From Ramazzottius varieornatus (lineage: Eukaryota; Tardigrada; Eutardigrada; Parachela; Ramazzottiidae), in the NCBI GenBank assembly GCA_001949185.1, contig BDGG01000003.1, forward strand, positions 3,703,158 to 3,767,157: a DNA stretch of 64,000 nt. The letters run 5' to 3'. The notes under the pieces are model-generated. The model was given only the letters and a program-made list of their open reading frames with translations, was not told the origin of the DNA and did not search any database. Both the position numbers and the translations under genes were made by a program. Shown in pieces: positions 1 through 10,441 of this stretch. Within the stretch, counting starts at the first letter, position 1. Each line of letters starts with the position of its first letter.

Positions 1-936
1 CCCTTCACTCATTCGAATATAGTAAAACCGTGAAAGCTGGCCAGATGGCGGGTGCCTACCATAAACGTACTGATGGAGAATGGCATACGTATGAGCCGAT
101 GCCTCATCCGGCATAACATATCCGCCGTTCACAAACTCGACTTGGCCTTTCTGAACCAGCGTCTTCATCTTCTTCCTGGATTCTTCATCCAGCTGCGTCC
201 ACCACAGCTCAAAGAAAGATATTTCTGCCCAGATGAATTTCATCTCCGGCCATTTCTGAAGTCGTTCAAGCACCAGATCCAGCGTGTTTTTGGTATAGGT
301 TTGCAAGTACTGGTCAACCGTCATTAACCAACCAGGATCGGCATGGCTAAATGGCACGAGGAAGACCTTGAGTTTCTTGGCCGCTTTCGTCCCATTGGTT
401 TCTTTCTGACCCTGTGGCGAGAATAGGAGCAGGTTACAGTAGAACAACAAAATCAGGCAACTGCGAAAGCTCACCGCCTGAAACTGCTTCTCTACTTCCG
501 GGTCCCACACTCCGGCGTCACCGTCCCATGTTAGGTCCTCGTTCTTCAGCGAATACACCATTTCGCTGACATCGAACGTGGCTTTGTTCGGGTTGCTTTT
601 CGGGACATTACAGTGGTCCTTGTCGCTCACTAGCTTCTTGCCATACTTGACCAGATCGAACACTGAGTTCCAATTTTCTTTATCGTCAGCGAACGGTTCA
701 TCTCCCCGTACCTTCGCTCGTGCACTGCGCGCTTGATTGACAGCGATGTCTTTCCGTAGCTTTCGCAGACTAGGTTCGCTACCATCGTTTAACCGTTGAG
801 GATCTGCGTAGATCTTATTGTAGGAATGCATCGCATTGAAATGCATATAGGCTACAGAAGCGAACATCAGCAGGAAGATTGCCGCAAAAGGTAACCATTT
901 TCTCCCAAACGACAAGTGACGCAGTAGGACCGCCAT
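1..936 (-). CDS. MAN2A: Golgi alpha-mannosidase II-like protein, N-terminal part (gene runs off the window)
   Basis: Glycoside hydrolase family 38 enzyme that trims mannose from N-glycans in the Golgi. The start ATG is at 936. The N-terminus is a short basic tail followed by a hydrophobic signal anchor (about residues 13-32, WLPFAAIFLLMFASVAYM), as in type II Golgi enzymes, then a stem. The catalytic domain opens with VPFSHADPGW; the His and Asp of H-x-D correspond to zinc ligands of the family. MKFIWAEISFF and NGGYVMPDEAS follow, both diagnostic of mannosidase II. A 63-bp intron (GTGAGC...CCACAG, about 390-460) interrupts the stem without breaking the frame. A GTAGGC donor occurs at 59, so the next exon lies upstream of base 1. 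Class is confident; the exact paralogue (II, IIx, IIb) is not. Confidence 0.85.
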   Translation of the reverse strand, partial: MAVLLRHLSFGRKWLPFAAIFLLMFASVAYMHFNAMHSYNKIYADPQRLNDGSEPSLRKLRKDIAVNQARSARAKVRGDEPFADDKENWNSVFDLVKYGKKLVSDKDHCNVPKSNPNKATFDVSEMVYSLKNEDLTWDGDAGVWDPEVEKQFQAVSFRSCLILLFYCNLLLFSPQGQKETNGTKAAKKLKVFLVPFSHADPGWLMTVDQYLQTYTKNTLDLVLERLQKWPEMKFIWAEISFFELWWTQLDEESRKKMKTLVQKGQVEFVNGGYVMPDEASAHTYAILHQYVYGRHPPSGQLSRFYYIRMSEG

Positions 937-2700
937 ACAAAGATGTCCCTCGTTGATGAAACGTGGAAAACTTTGAACCCCTACAGTTCAGCTCTCCATC
1001 GCGTTACGGTTTCCGGCGCCACGGTTACAACTGTGAATTTCACAAATATTCCGATGAATATTCAGCCACATAAAGAGTGCAATAAAAACTGGTCCGTCAG
1101 CGCGGATAATCTCGCTAGTAATTCACCGTTGTCAGCATAATATCTCAAAACAGCCAAATAATAATCTGGGTTTCATCATATTATTCTAAACAAGGCAGCC
1201 GTAAGGCGCGTAACGCTCGGATTCTATTTACAGGCCAATCATAGTGGACAGATTAGGAACGTCGGCCGCAAGAAAATGAGAAAGTTTTGCTCAAATTAGA
1301 GGATTGAACTTCGAAAACCATCACCTGCACAAGCATCAATGAAACATCAGCGTGGGCAAAGGACAAGAAGAGCACGAAAAAACACACCTCCAGGCAACAG
1401 TAACGCCTCGTCAAAGATTCGAAAAGAATCGACCACTCTTCAGTCTCGCTGGAAAAAAGCGAAGGCTTCGATCGGTCGAGACACTACACGAGGAATACAC
1501 ATCAGTATATTTAGTACCGTGATGAGCAGAAACGTGACAACGCTCACATTTCTGCCAGGTACTTCGGACAGAGATGAGCGAGCTTCGAAAGTGGCACGAA
1601 TTGTGCGCCAATAAAAAAGTCTAGTTATTGGTACTTACCTTTTTTCTTGCAGTTGGTCAGTGTGTAGTGGAGTTGCTTCGCAGGTGGTTGATCAGCGACA
1701 GAGCTAACTGAGGGCGCGTACAACCCACACGCTATTGTGAAACTCCACAAAGCCGCTACTAACAGATTCAGGAAACCGGTATGCGGATCAGCGGATGGAG
1801 ATCTAGAGAACTGAAATGAGAAAATATACATATTATTTGAGTAAACGTCACGGTAAAGACTTTGGTCAAACAATGACACTCGGTGATTATGATTGACAAG
1901 GCTAGGTCATGTACATATCCAGCACCAGAAGACCTGTGTACATTAGGACTTACAGAAAACACTGCGTCGTGAGCAAGTCTAAATATAGCAACTCTGTGTA
2001 TGAGCGTGCTGCGTCGGCAGAATCCTGAGAAGGAAAGAATGCTGGACGTCATGGGACAAAACGACCGCTTCTTCTTCAGCTTTCTCGTGAAAGCTCATGT
2101 AGGCGCAATGGGTTGATCAACTTTTACGGGAACTTGAGCAGTCTATCTGCCACAAACAACCCACTTATTTTCTTAGTTTCAAATTTCAGCACTATTGCAG
2201 GTGTGAAGAACCGCGCCATACACTGGCACGGCCTTGATCTACTGTAGCATCTGCTTTCCCCCACTGGCAGTGGCACGCCAGCTAGGTGGCGCTCTGAACG
2301 ACCCGGAACACCATCCTGCTCTTATTCATAAATTTCTGCATTTCTGCACAGAGTGATAGTTTCACATTGATCGAGACCATATACCACAATACATTTCGTA
2401 TTTTTCTGATTATATTCATCGAAAAATTCTTTGTCGGTCTGGCGTCTGCTTGGTCAGCCAAACATCCTAGGTTCTGCTCGTTGAATACCTGTCTGGTTAG
2501 CGACCTCTCGAACGCGAAAAAGGGCACCAACCAGTGGAGTCGAGTTCTTAGTTCCTGCTCTAAAGTTTTCCACTCACAGGTCCTACGCACGAAATCTGAT
2601 TTAATTGACCTTGTTATCGGCTGGAAATGCTTGAAATGCTTTTGGGACATTTTTGTGACATAATTTCCAGTTTCCACCGCTTTACCTACTAAGGTCTTAT
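937..2700. other. region without a supported gene
   Basis: No convincing gene. A minus-strand stretch at about 1641-1812 has an acceptor-like TTTCAG and a perfect donor GTAAGTACC; it would encode about 57 residues with one hydrophobic run (GFLNLLVAALWSFTIACGLY). It could be a stray signal-anchor or signal-peptide exon, but I found no partner exon. Other open frames here overlap on both strands and look random. Confidence 0.4.
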
Positions 2701-2719
2701 TAAATATATTCTGTAATTC

Positions 2720-3000
2720 TTGTCTTTGTTTTGGATCGCCAGACTTGCCTCTGTGGAGACCCCGACAAATCCAACAGCGGCGACCGAACTGATTCTTGCA
2801 ATACAGGAGGAATTTGAAAGTATATGGACCGAGGCTATCTGGAACGATCTGCAAAAACCGTTCTACAGCTGTCGTGCCGCTCGAATTTTACTTTACAATA
2901 CCGACGCCGGCAAAGGTACTTTGCAAGGTTTCGTCAAAGGGATCGAGACCATGCCATATAATATTTCGGCTTTCTTATCAATCCGTGATGTCCATCGGGA
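2720..3000 (+). pseudogene. decayed copy of the transglycosylase-like gene at 3423
   Basis: The frame at about 2775-2970 encodes IWNDLQKPFYSCRAARILLY, clearly related to VWSDLEKPFYSALAARMKLY of the next gene, followed by YNTDAGKGTLQGF, related to its last exon (CYNTDSGAGTVEKY). The segment that separates these motifs in the intact gene is missing, as are the signal peptide and the catalytic-Glu exon. I read it as a truncated relic of a tandem duplicate. A rapidly evolved short paralogue with unseen upstream exons is the alternative. Confidence 0.6.
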
Positions 3001-3422
3001 AAAAAACATATTATGTCTAGTCAGCATCAAGAAGGTAGCTTGTACTCATACATCTCATTAAGGTCACATTTTGAAAAGTGCTAAGAGCTGATTTCCTCTA
3101 TCCTATCAATTTTCCCCCCAACTGTCTACCTTGCAAGGTACCTTCTGACAAAATTAGCCCCGACATACTGCTTACACAGAAGTATTTAATACATATGCCC
3201 TCTTCAAAGCAGATGGAAACGTGACCGCTGTGAGTTTATGATACGATATCTCTATTCATGTATGATTCCGGGAAGGGCCTGATATCGCAGTTGCCGTTCG
3301 AGAAATTAGTATAAAGTAAGCAATGCCACATTTGAAACCTCAGTCAGGTAAACTGGCACCCCATTCTTCTCGTTCTCCATTACTTTTTCACAAACTTTTC
3401 GGAACACTCATACGGCCTTGGG

Positions 3423-4162
3423 ATGGCGGCCTGGAAGAGTCTTCTGCTCGTCGGGGCTGCTCTGCTGCTGGCCACCTCGGTATCGTCCCAGGGTTCGGAT
3501 CCGATGGTACCCAGAGCGAAGGGAACCGCAGTGGTGAAAGCAGCGGTGAAAGCAGCGGTCAAGAAAGTGATCGACTCTTCAATCTTCCCACCGGACCATG
3601 ACTTTCTTCGAAGCATCGCCTGGGTCGAGTCGAAGGACTGTAACGACAAGGATACCTACCGACCCGGATACTATGGCGGTTGCTGGCAGGCCAGTTTTTG
3701 ATGCATTTCCATGGTTTTCTTCCTTGTTACTTTTGTTTCTTTTTACAGGTCGACAAAATAGGATTTATCGACACACAGACGCATCCCACGGCCAAGTCAA
3801 AGTTGCACGGGCCAATCAAGGCAAAATTCGGCATTGACTGGCCGAAGACCGTATGGAGCGATCTGGAGAAGCCCTTCTACAGCGCTCTGGCCGCTCGAAT
3901 GAAACTGTACATTACCGGGGTTCCTGCTATGTGCTTACAGGTACAGTAGATTTGACCAAGCTTGTCGATCCATTTGGTCAGTTGCGATCAGAATATATTC
4001 CCATATAAAATTGACCATTAGCCCAAAATTCACTGGTAATTTCAGGCTATTCCGTCGGATGTCAATGGCCAGGCCCTTCACTGGAAGAAGTGCTACAACA
4101 CTGACTCTGGAGCCGGCACAGTTGAGAAGTATCTGGAAGCCATCTCACACATGCCGAAGTAG
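3423..4162 (+). CDS. secreted lytic transglycosylase/lysozyme-like protein
   Basis: Three exons (3423-3689, 3749-3940, 4046-4162) give 191 aa. Residues 1-23 are a clean signal peptide (AAWKSLLLVGAALLLATSVSS). The mature protein has a short Ala/Lys-rich stretch, then FLRSIAWVESKD, TYRPGYYGGCWQVDKIGF and IWxDLxKPxYSxxAAR-type motifs. The Glu in WVESKD followed by Gly-Gly-x-Trp-Gln resembles the SLT/goose-lysozyme arrangement in which that Glu is the acid catalyst, so peptidoglycan cleavage in innate defence or digestion is inferred. I recall similar uncharacterised secreted proteins in other invertebrates but cannot verify the family name. Oddity: the first intron must start GC (GGCAG|GCCAG) to keep the frame; it is a poor GC-AG donor or a base error. 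Confidence 0.65.
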
Positions 4163-4493
4163 ACAATCCAGAATGGCTCCTTCGTGTGTTCAGAGTCAAT
4201 CGATTTCGTTGGTGAAGCTAACTTCGGTTGTATTTGTATGGTTTTTATGTTTATCGAACATTCCACACTGCTGACTGAGAGTAAAATCCTACGAAATATC
4301 CAAGATACCACAGGACCGGGAAAGCTGTGTCATGACTCATAATCATGCCGCAGTAAAAGCCCACCGGGAACCCCAATGTCCCATAGAAGAAGTAAGCTGG
4401 AAATCATCACAGTTTGATTGAAGACAGATCAGTTGCAAGCCGAAACTGAGAAAAGGCTACATTTATAACTCGAAAGAATGCTTTGATAAACCG

Positions 4494-6065
4494 TCACCAA
4501 AATTCAGGAGATCGCTGAGTCAAAACCTTGAGTTTCTGCTTGGTCGCCGGCGAAATATGGTTAGGCCATAATTTCAGCCTCAATGTATCCGTATAAGGAT
4601 TCTCCGCTGTGGCGAGCCTGATGCACCTTTCGGTCTGAAGACCCACGTCGGTCAACTGGAATCCATTGACGGATTCGTGCCAGACCTTGAAGCGAAGGTC
4701 CGCCGTATCATTCTTTGTAATCTCTTTCTGAACACAGAAGTTATACCACTTGTTGGTCAGGTCTCGCAAAATTTCCACGTCTTGCCTGATCCTTTTGGCA
4801 CCGTACTTTGCAGCCTGAGCTTGAAATCTCTTGAGGAAGTACTCATAGAGGGCGCTGTCGGCTGAGTTCCACGCCCTTATCTTCTTGGCGACTTCGGACG
4901 ATAATTTTTTCTTGTACTGGGTTCTCCGAGAGTTTACCCGGAAAACCACCAGATCCTCCCATTCCCAACAAAGTAGCTCGCGTAGCAATACTAAGGATTC
5001 GTCCATGTATTCGGTGATCATAATAAGGGAGAACCGAATGTCCAGCTCATTGATTTTTTCTTGGATGATAGACTTTCGGTCAAAGTCTTCCTGGTCCAGC
5101 CCGAAATCGAACATCATAGGGTTCCTCGCAAAATCTTTGGTTGTTGAATTACGATAATACCTCTGTGGGTTCTCCAAGAAGGTTTCTAAAGGGACTCCGT
5201 ACCGCACGTCGAGTGAAACCCAGTTGTAAAGGGATCTGCAAAAGCGAAAAAAAATAAGGAACTCTATTCGGGAAATCGGCATACGATACGTACAGATATA
5301 GGAGGCTNNNNNNNNNNNNNNNNNNNNNNNNNNNNNNNNNNNNNNNNNNNNNNNNNNAAATGTATTGTGCGTTCGATTTATTTATCGATGTTGAGTCGGC
5401 TAAATAGTTTTAGCATCAATAAATCAATTGAACGCACAATACATTCTAGCCGTGGCTAAAAGTATTTTAGCTGCTTTAGCCGCGGCTAAGAACGGCTAAA
5501 AGGGCTTATTTTAGCTTCGCCGAGCCTTCTATACGTACAGAACGCCATCATAATTCACCCACGCCTTTCACCCAATAACAACGCAAACGTGCACCCCTTG
5601 GGAAGTTTAATCGCCGACTTCCCATTTGACCAGTTTACTGTACAGTAAGATATCTTCGCTTACTCGAACATGGTAGCTGGATCTTTGAGGATGGAAATGA
5701 ATACAGTGTCTCTTGGCATGATGGATACAGTGTTTGCTTCGTGAAATCTTGTGTGGTGGCAAAAGATGTTGAAGTGATCGGAGAAGACTGACGGAAGCGG
5801 AAGGGTGAGGTTGGGTGTGAATTTGACCGGGTGTCCGAGGTAGTTTCCATCGGGTGGAAGGACCACCGTCAGTCTGTTCTCGTCGGCGAACCGCATGAGA
5901 ATGTTCTGCACAGTACTACTGGCACACTTGTGGGTCTTCAGGAACATGATGTTTTCTTTCCGTCTACCGCATCGATTGACGGTGTTCCGGTACGAGTACT
6001 TTGAACTGATTGACGGAGTGGTCTGCAGCTGGATGAAGTTGTGATGATCGTTGAGAGTGGAGAGC
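4494..6065 (-). CDS. GAL3ST: galactose-3-O-sulfotransferase family protein (5' end not located)
   Basis: Golgi sulfotransferase moving sulfate from PAPS to the 3-OH of galactose on glycolipids or glycoproteins. Two exons are clear: 6065-5664 and 5235-4494 (380 aa). The first carries the 5'-phosphosulfate-binding motif FLKTHKCASSTVQNIL and the 3'-phosphate motif FISILKDPATMFE. The second opens SLYNWVSLD and contains FSLIMITEYMDESLVLLREL and LCWEWEDLVVF, hallmarks of the family. The splice codon GA|A joins them exactly. The intron holds a 50-N gap and a hairpin repeat. The exon with the cytoplasmic tail and signal anchor is missing; a candidate with an anchor-like helix lies at 8980-9128, but the link is not proven. 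Confidence 0.88.
5308..5357. other. assembly gap, 50 N
   Basis: Run of N inside the sulfotransferase intron, directly abutting a strong hairpin repeat, which probably caused the break. Confidence 0.99.
5359..5445. repeat. hairpin element with about 25-bp inverted arms
   Basis: The left arm at 5359-5383 (AATGTATTGTGCGTTCGATT...) is matched by the inverted right arm at 5418-5445, with a short loop. A second small palindromic stretch rich in GGCTAA/TTAGCC follows to about 5515. This looks like a short non-autonomous DNA element; its left flank is lost in the gap. Confidence 0.8.
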
Positions 6066-6589
6066 CTGTGGAAAAATAGGACAAGTATTACCAATCGACT
6101 TTCCAACGAACGACAACACAATATGCGCAACGAAAGCGTAAAAGCATTTCCCGCCTTCGACAAACTACCGGTTAAACACCAGGCTTCGATCCTTTCTGTT
6201 GTTCGAATCGCATAAAAAGGGAGGTAAATTTTATTCATTAATAATTTGTGTTCCAGGACAAGATTGAACTAGAACACAGTGAATAGTGCAAACATAATCT
6301 TCATTTGGTCCATGCATGGTAACACAGTTTGCGTAATCATACAGGTACTGTGAATATTAGCAGCATCCGCGCAGTGCGTCGTCGTACAAGTGAGGTAGAG
6401 CTCAGGTCCGGTTACACATTGTGCGCTATCCCTCCGGGGGTGCATCGTCACGTACGTGTACGTACTGCGCGGATGCAGCGAATATTTACAGTAACTTCCT
6501 AAGCGCGTACGAGACACACGCATTAGAATTTAGATAATTCCCTGCGACGTTCCCTCAAGCACCGTTTCGAAAATTTCGACCCCTATGCA

Positions 6590-7177
6590 AGCTTAGAAAT
6601 TTCTGATGAGATTAGGAACGTGATCATTTCCTTGACGATTCCTCCAATGGCTTCCTCTCCCACTTTTTTGAGCTCTCCCGAGCTTTTCAAGCCATCCCAG
6701 TGGGTTCCATGTATTGCATCGCAGCCTTCTTCATTGACAGAAATCAGAATGTCCACCACATTTTCTACTGACAGTTTCTTGATCAGGTGCTTCGCAGTAA
6801 CTGACCACGTCTTTGTTCTGGCACGTACTTGTCCGCGGTCAGTGAAACCTTTTGCGTATCCTCTGCCAGGTCCACGTTTGAACAGCCACAGTACATGCAC
6901 TTGACGAGAGCCACGAGTGCCGGCTCTGATCGAGATGTTAACCATGAAACAGCGTCCATTTCTGAACTTCCATCAGATTCGAGTCGAACATGACCTTCAA
7001 TATTGGAGAATGGGCATGCAATAAGCACAGCACGATGCACCGAGACCTCATCACCATCAGCGGGTACCAGAAGAAAGGTCCCGACCGTCCATGTATCGTA
7101 CAGTTTCTTGAAGCCTACCCGGAAGTAATCACCCCTTCCGGAGGGCAGAGCTTGAGGAGCCGGATATGATGGAACGA
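6590..7177 (-). pseudogene. BTB/POZ-domain fragment with two frameshifts
   Basis: Reading down from 7177 (after a TTACAG acceptor) the frame gives VHRAVLIACPF, then ALVALVKCMYCG and SLTADKYVPEQ, the conserved helix-strand core of a BTB domain. The continuation KDVVSYCE sits in a second frame and HLIKKLSVENVVDILIS in a third, so two single-base shifts near 6830 and 6805 break the reading. The tail runs on to about 6590. In BTB proteins this domain dimerises and often binds CUL3. No MATH or Kelch partner is visible. It is a decayed gene or an error-prone stretch; two shifts within 40 bases favour decay. Confidence 0.6.
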
Positions 7178-7189
7178 CTGTAAGGGTGG

Positions 7190-8640
7190 GTATATGTTGC
7201 TCCAGTTCTGAGCTTCAAGCTATCGTTCTCCAGGACAGTAGCTTCTTCAAAACGCTCCAAAACGGGTCATGGTGGATTACGAGTGTGGCATCGTTCATCA
7301 TCGAGAAGGCCAGGTGCATGAATTCCGTTTTGTTCTTCGACATGCCGGGTACATATTTATTGTCGGATCTCACAACCCTGAAAAACGATCTTTGGTGCAG
7401 TTCAACAGACTTCTAGCAGAGTAAATTGTTTCAGTGTGTGCAAGGCAAAAGTAGCGTAAAAATGTAATCCGTAGCTCCTACCCCATCTTCGCCTTCTTGA
7501 ACCGAATGCCGGGGCTGTGATCTCCCGGTCGCAGTACGTAGACAAAAGCCCAGTTGATCATCTAATTTTGGATTAAATCCATGTGCCAAGCTGACCTGCC
7601 AATGATCGACTCTTTCCACAGCATCAGCTTTTCGTGACCTTTCAAGTAAGAAAAGTTGGGAGTAGTCCAGTCGATGACTATAAGCTAATGGGATTCGGAA
7701 TCTCAGGGTACAGAATATCCTCATTTGTGCAATTTCTCCTTCCCCCATTGTCCGTAACTGCGCACGGCAGACAGCTTTCACCATCCAGAAGTTGTGGGAA
7801 ACTCACAACAGTTTACGTGAGAAGCGCCAGGTGGAATGAATTGCAAATTAAGTTACGAAAACGTGCGTCTCGATTCTCGAACGAAAAGAGAAACGGATAT
7901 GCGACCCCATGAAATTATCTAGCCGCTGGTCAAATCCAAGGCCTGCCTATCCCAGAGTCGACAGTAACAAACCTCGGTAACGTCTACGGAAAACTATTTG
8001 ACAATAGAACCATAGCAAGCATAGCTAGCATTTCCGCCCACAATCGAAGTATTGTATTTCCCGACACCACAGTCATGACGCAAACAGACGTCGAATGTGT
8101 TCGCGAAAATACAGTATAACGAGAAGGCATTTTTCTCACTTAATTATTGTTGTGGTAATTGGGATCACTTTGCTAGAATTCTCAGTCAAGCAAGGTTATT
8201 GTAACGCTTTTCATTTACTATAATAAAAATATTGCTCAGTCGATCGTTCGATCGACGTTCGATCTCATTACTAAAGTTCGCGGTTGATCGTAATATATCA
8301 GAGATAATGTATCTTGGCTCTGGAGGTCCGAAAACCCGGTGGGATATAAGGTTCGTTTGAGTTTCCGACGTTCTACATAGCTGCGTCACATGGGAAGTAG
8401 GCATAGCTCTAATACCTGCAACGAACGACATTTTACCGAGACTCTTATTTGCTTAGCAAACAAGAACGTTCAAAACAGCTGCACGGTCGATTTCTCCTAA
8501 CCGACGATGAGGAAGTTGTTTTGATCGACCAGCTCATACGCACAGCCAATCGGATGTTTTCCCGATTTCATAAGAATATGGCTTACCGGTAGCTCTTCGT
8601 GTTCGAATTCTGTCTACCGATAGACAGAAACCCTAAAGAA
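7190..8640. other. region without a supported gene
   Basis: Overlapping short open frames on both strands, none with recognisable motifs. A minus-strand frame at 7200-7416 (containing VRSDNKYVPGMSKNKTEF) looks more protein-like than its surroundings and may belong to the BTB relic. Nothing else can be supported. Confidence 0.4.
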
Positions 8641-8646
8641 ATTAAC

Positions 8647-8765
8647 AGGCCGGTAAACAATCTCGGCATGATTGTTACTTCACAGTGGCGCACGTTTTCC
8701 TTGTTATTGGCTAGTAATATGCGCCACTTGAGATGTTGATCATCTCGAGATTGTTTGCCAGCCTC
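8647..8765. repeat. GTGGCGCAC hairpin element, copy 1
   Basis: About 119 bp with long imperfect terminal inverted repeats. The left end reads AGGCCGGTAAACAATCTCG; the right end reversed reads AGGCTGGCAAACAATCTCG. The inner arms are CAGTGGCGCACG and ATGCGCCACTTG around a short loop (TTCCTTGTTATTGGCTAG). It is a member of the dispersed family described in the findings. Confidence 0.85.
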
Positions 8766-8934
8766 CCAGTTATGACGTAAGAAGTGAGGCACTCAATTTT
8801 TCTTGTAGTTTGAACCACACATCCCAACGGTCTAACGTTATCTTTGGTTTACATTGTCGCCGTTGCATTGTTTATTATCCCCAATTCTTCGCCTGACATG
8901 AATCAAAGACAGGAGGTTCCCGTTGGTAACTATT

Positions 8935-9128
8935 TAACTTGATGCACGCTGTAAATTCATATGGAATACTTGCCCCGAAAGGTTTGCCGCATAAAATAAA
9001 ATTCCACTAGCTCCTTGATCGGTCGTGGTGAAGACGGTGACAAATAGAAATAAAAACATGGCACATGTTCCCAGCCACATCAAAGTCCTCGGGCGCACTT
9101 TGATTTCCATGGTGTCGAGATCCTCCAA
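8935..9128 (-). CDS. possible signal-anchor exon (orphan)
   Basis: The frame from 9128 begins MEDLDTMEIKVRPRTLMWLG and continues into a 15-18 residue hydrophobic helix (TCAMFLFLFVTVF). Short basic tail plus helix is the layout of a type II Golgi protein N-terminus. It is upstream of, and on the same strand as, the sulfotransferase whose first exon is missing. The splice donor is not obvious (CAAGTATTCC at best). Low confidence. Confidence 0.25.
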
Positions 9129-9849
9129 GATTCAACAGCTGGTTAAACCATTTTCATCCATGAAGATAAGTACAAAGGAACCCAGTCAGTCGTCTTTCCC
9201 TGGAAAGATCCATAGCCACTCAAGATAAGTCATTTTGACAGAGGACTTTCCGCAGTCAGCCCAATGTTGATCAGTCCTCCAGGAAGCCACATATAGGCGA
9301 AGAAAGTTGGGTTATCGACTGGTGGTTCGCTCTCGCATACATCAGCATATCAAATGTCCTCGGAGAGCTGGCCAACCGACAGCTGAAGAGATGCAAGCAC
9401 TTTCTTCCGTTGAACCAGCTTTCAAACAAGTGAGATACAAAATTTGTACCACGATACTACTACTGCTGCTACAGCTAGCGCGCCAGCGTTCAGTCTGGCC
9501 CCACTTCCGCCAATGTCTACATTAAAGTGCCTCTGGACGGATAGAGTCTACAGCTAATACACACCCTAATCGTCGAGTAACTGTAAACTGCGGTGCGGGA
9601 GATTCCAATCGAGCGGTTCTTTGATGTTAACTTAAGCTAATCGATGTCTGCACATTCTTTGTGCAGGAGCGATACAATCCGTAGGGACAAAGGTCGCTAC
9701 CGCGGGCTGTCTGGTCGTCTTCTCCATCATCATAACATCCATCCCACAGAAAACAGTTTGGAAACCCACATCATAAAAAATGTAACAAGTCGGTCCGCGC
9801 TTGTCATCCAGCCTGCGAACTACAGTAATGTAAGCCAACGAGGTTATTG

Positions 9850-10182
9850 ACAGAAGATCCTCGATGTTAATGGTTCTTCCTGATTAACCTGACTTGCTGG
9901 TCCCACAGAGCTCGAAACTTCTGGGCAAACGTTCGATCTACGAAGAAGAATGGAACGAAGGTAGACTGTACAACGACATGTCTGGTATTGAAATTCATTC
10001 CGGTGACCAGTGCGCTCAACTGGGTGTGGCCTAGTGTTGAGACGAACTCCCAAAGATCGTTTTGGCTCTGTGCGTTTTCGACGAAGAAGTAAAAAATGAC
10101 TGATTGATGAGGAAGAAAAGAAGTGCTTCCATCAGCAAAAGGAAATGCATGGTATTGAATACTAGTGAAGCAAACGCTGCAG
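9850..10182 (-). CDS. orphan coding-like exon, unknown product
   Basis: After a CTGCAG acceptor near 10183 one minus-strand frame stays open for about 95 codons. It contains FADGSTSFLPHQSVIFYFFV, WEFVSTLGHTQLSALVTGMN and VVVQSTFVPFFFVDRTFAQK. Composition and codon use look like real protein, unlike the neighbouring frames. No stop is met until the putative donor after DQQVR. I do not recognise the family. More minus-strand fragments with protein-like composition (for example FFAYMWLPGGLINIGL near 9290) suggest a larger, perhaps decayed, membrane or secreted protein gene over 8.9-10.2 kb. Confidence 0.35.
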
Positions 10183-10378
10183 ACTTAACAAAACAACACC
10201 TGTCCAGTTCTTCAATGAAATATATAAGCCACTACTAAAACAGATCAAGTAATACCAGAATCTACTAGAGCTTGGGGATTTAAGTACAATCTGTCTCCCG
10301 GGAACAGAAGAGTCTGGAGAGGATTTCAAAAAAAAGACCAGGGTGAAGTAGGAGATTGAAAAAGTCAGCCCCTTCTAT

Positions 10379-10441
10379 GGATCGAGCACGGGACCGTTAG
10401 TTTAAGAAACCGGTAGCTCTACCACTGAGCTAAAAGTGACG
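10379..10441 (-). repeat. tRNA-derived fragment (degenerate tRNA or SINE head)
   Basis: The minus strand reads TTAGCTCAGTGGTAGAGC (a good A box / D arm) and then CCCGTGCTCGATCC (B box / T arm) at tRNA spacing. The would-be anticodon loop TTCTTAA has a CTT (Lys) anticodon, but the anticodon stem pairs at only three of five positions and there is no matching acceptor stem. It is therefore a pseudogene or SINE promoter remnant, not a functional tRNA. Confidence 0.55.

Noticed and set aside
1339-1614. Basic 91-codon plus-strand frame
   Set aside because: A competing frame occupies the opposite strand, composition is Arg/Lys/Thr-biased in a way common to random frames, and there is no motif or splice partner.
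7431-7784. Minus-strand 117-codon frame near the BTB relic as a MATH domain
   Set aside because: No MATH motifs could be read; frame overlaps a plus-strand frame and has no supported splice sites.
10379-10441. Functional tRNA-Lys gene
   Set aside because: Anticodon stem has two mismatches and the acceptor stem does not pair, so kept only as a tRNA-derived repeat.
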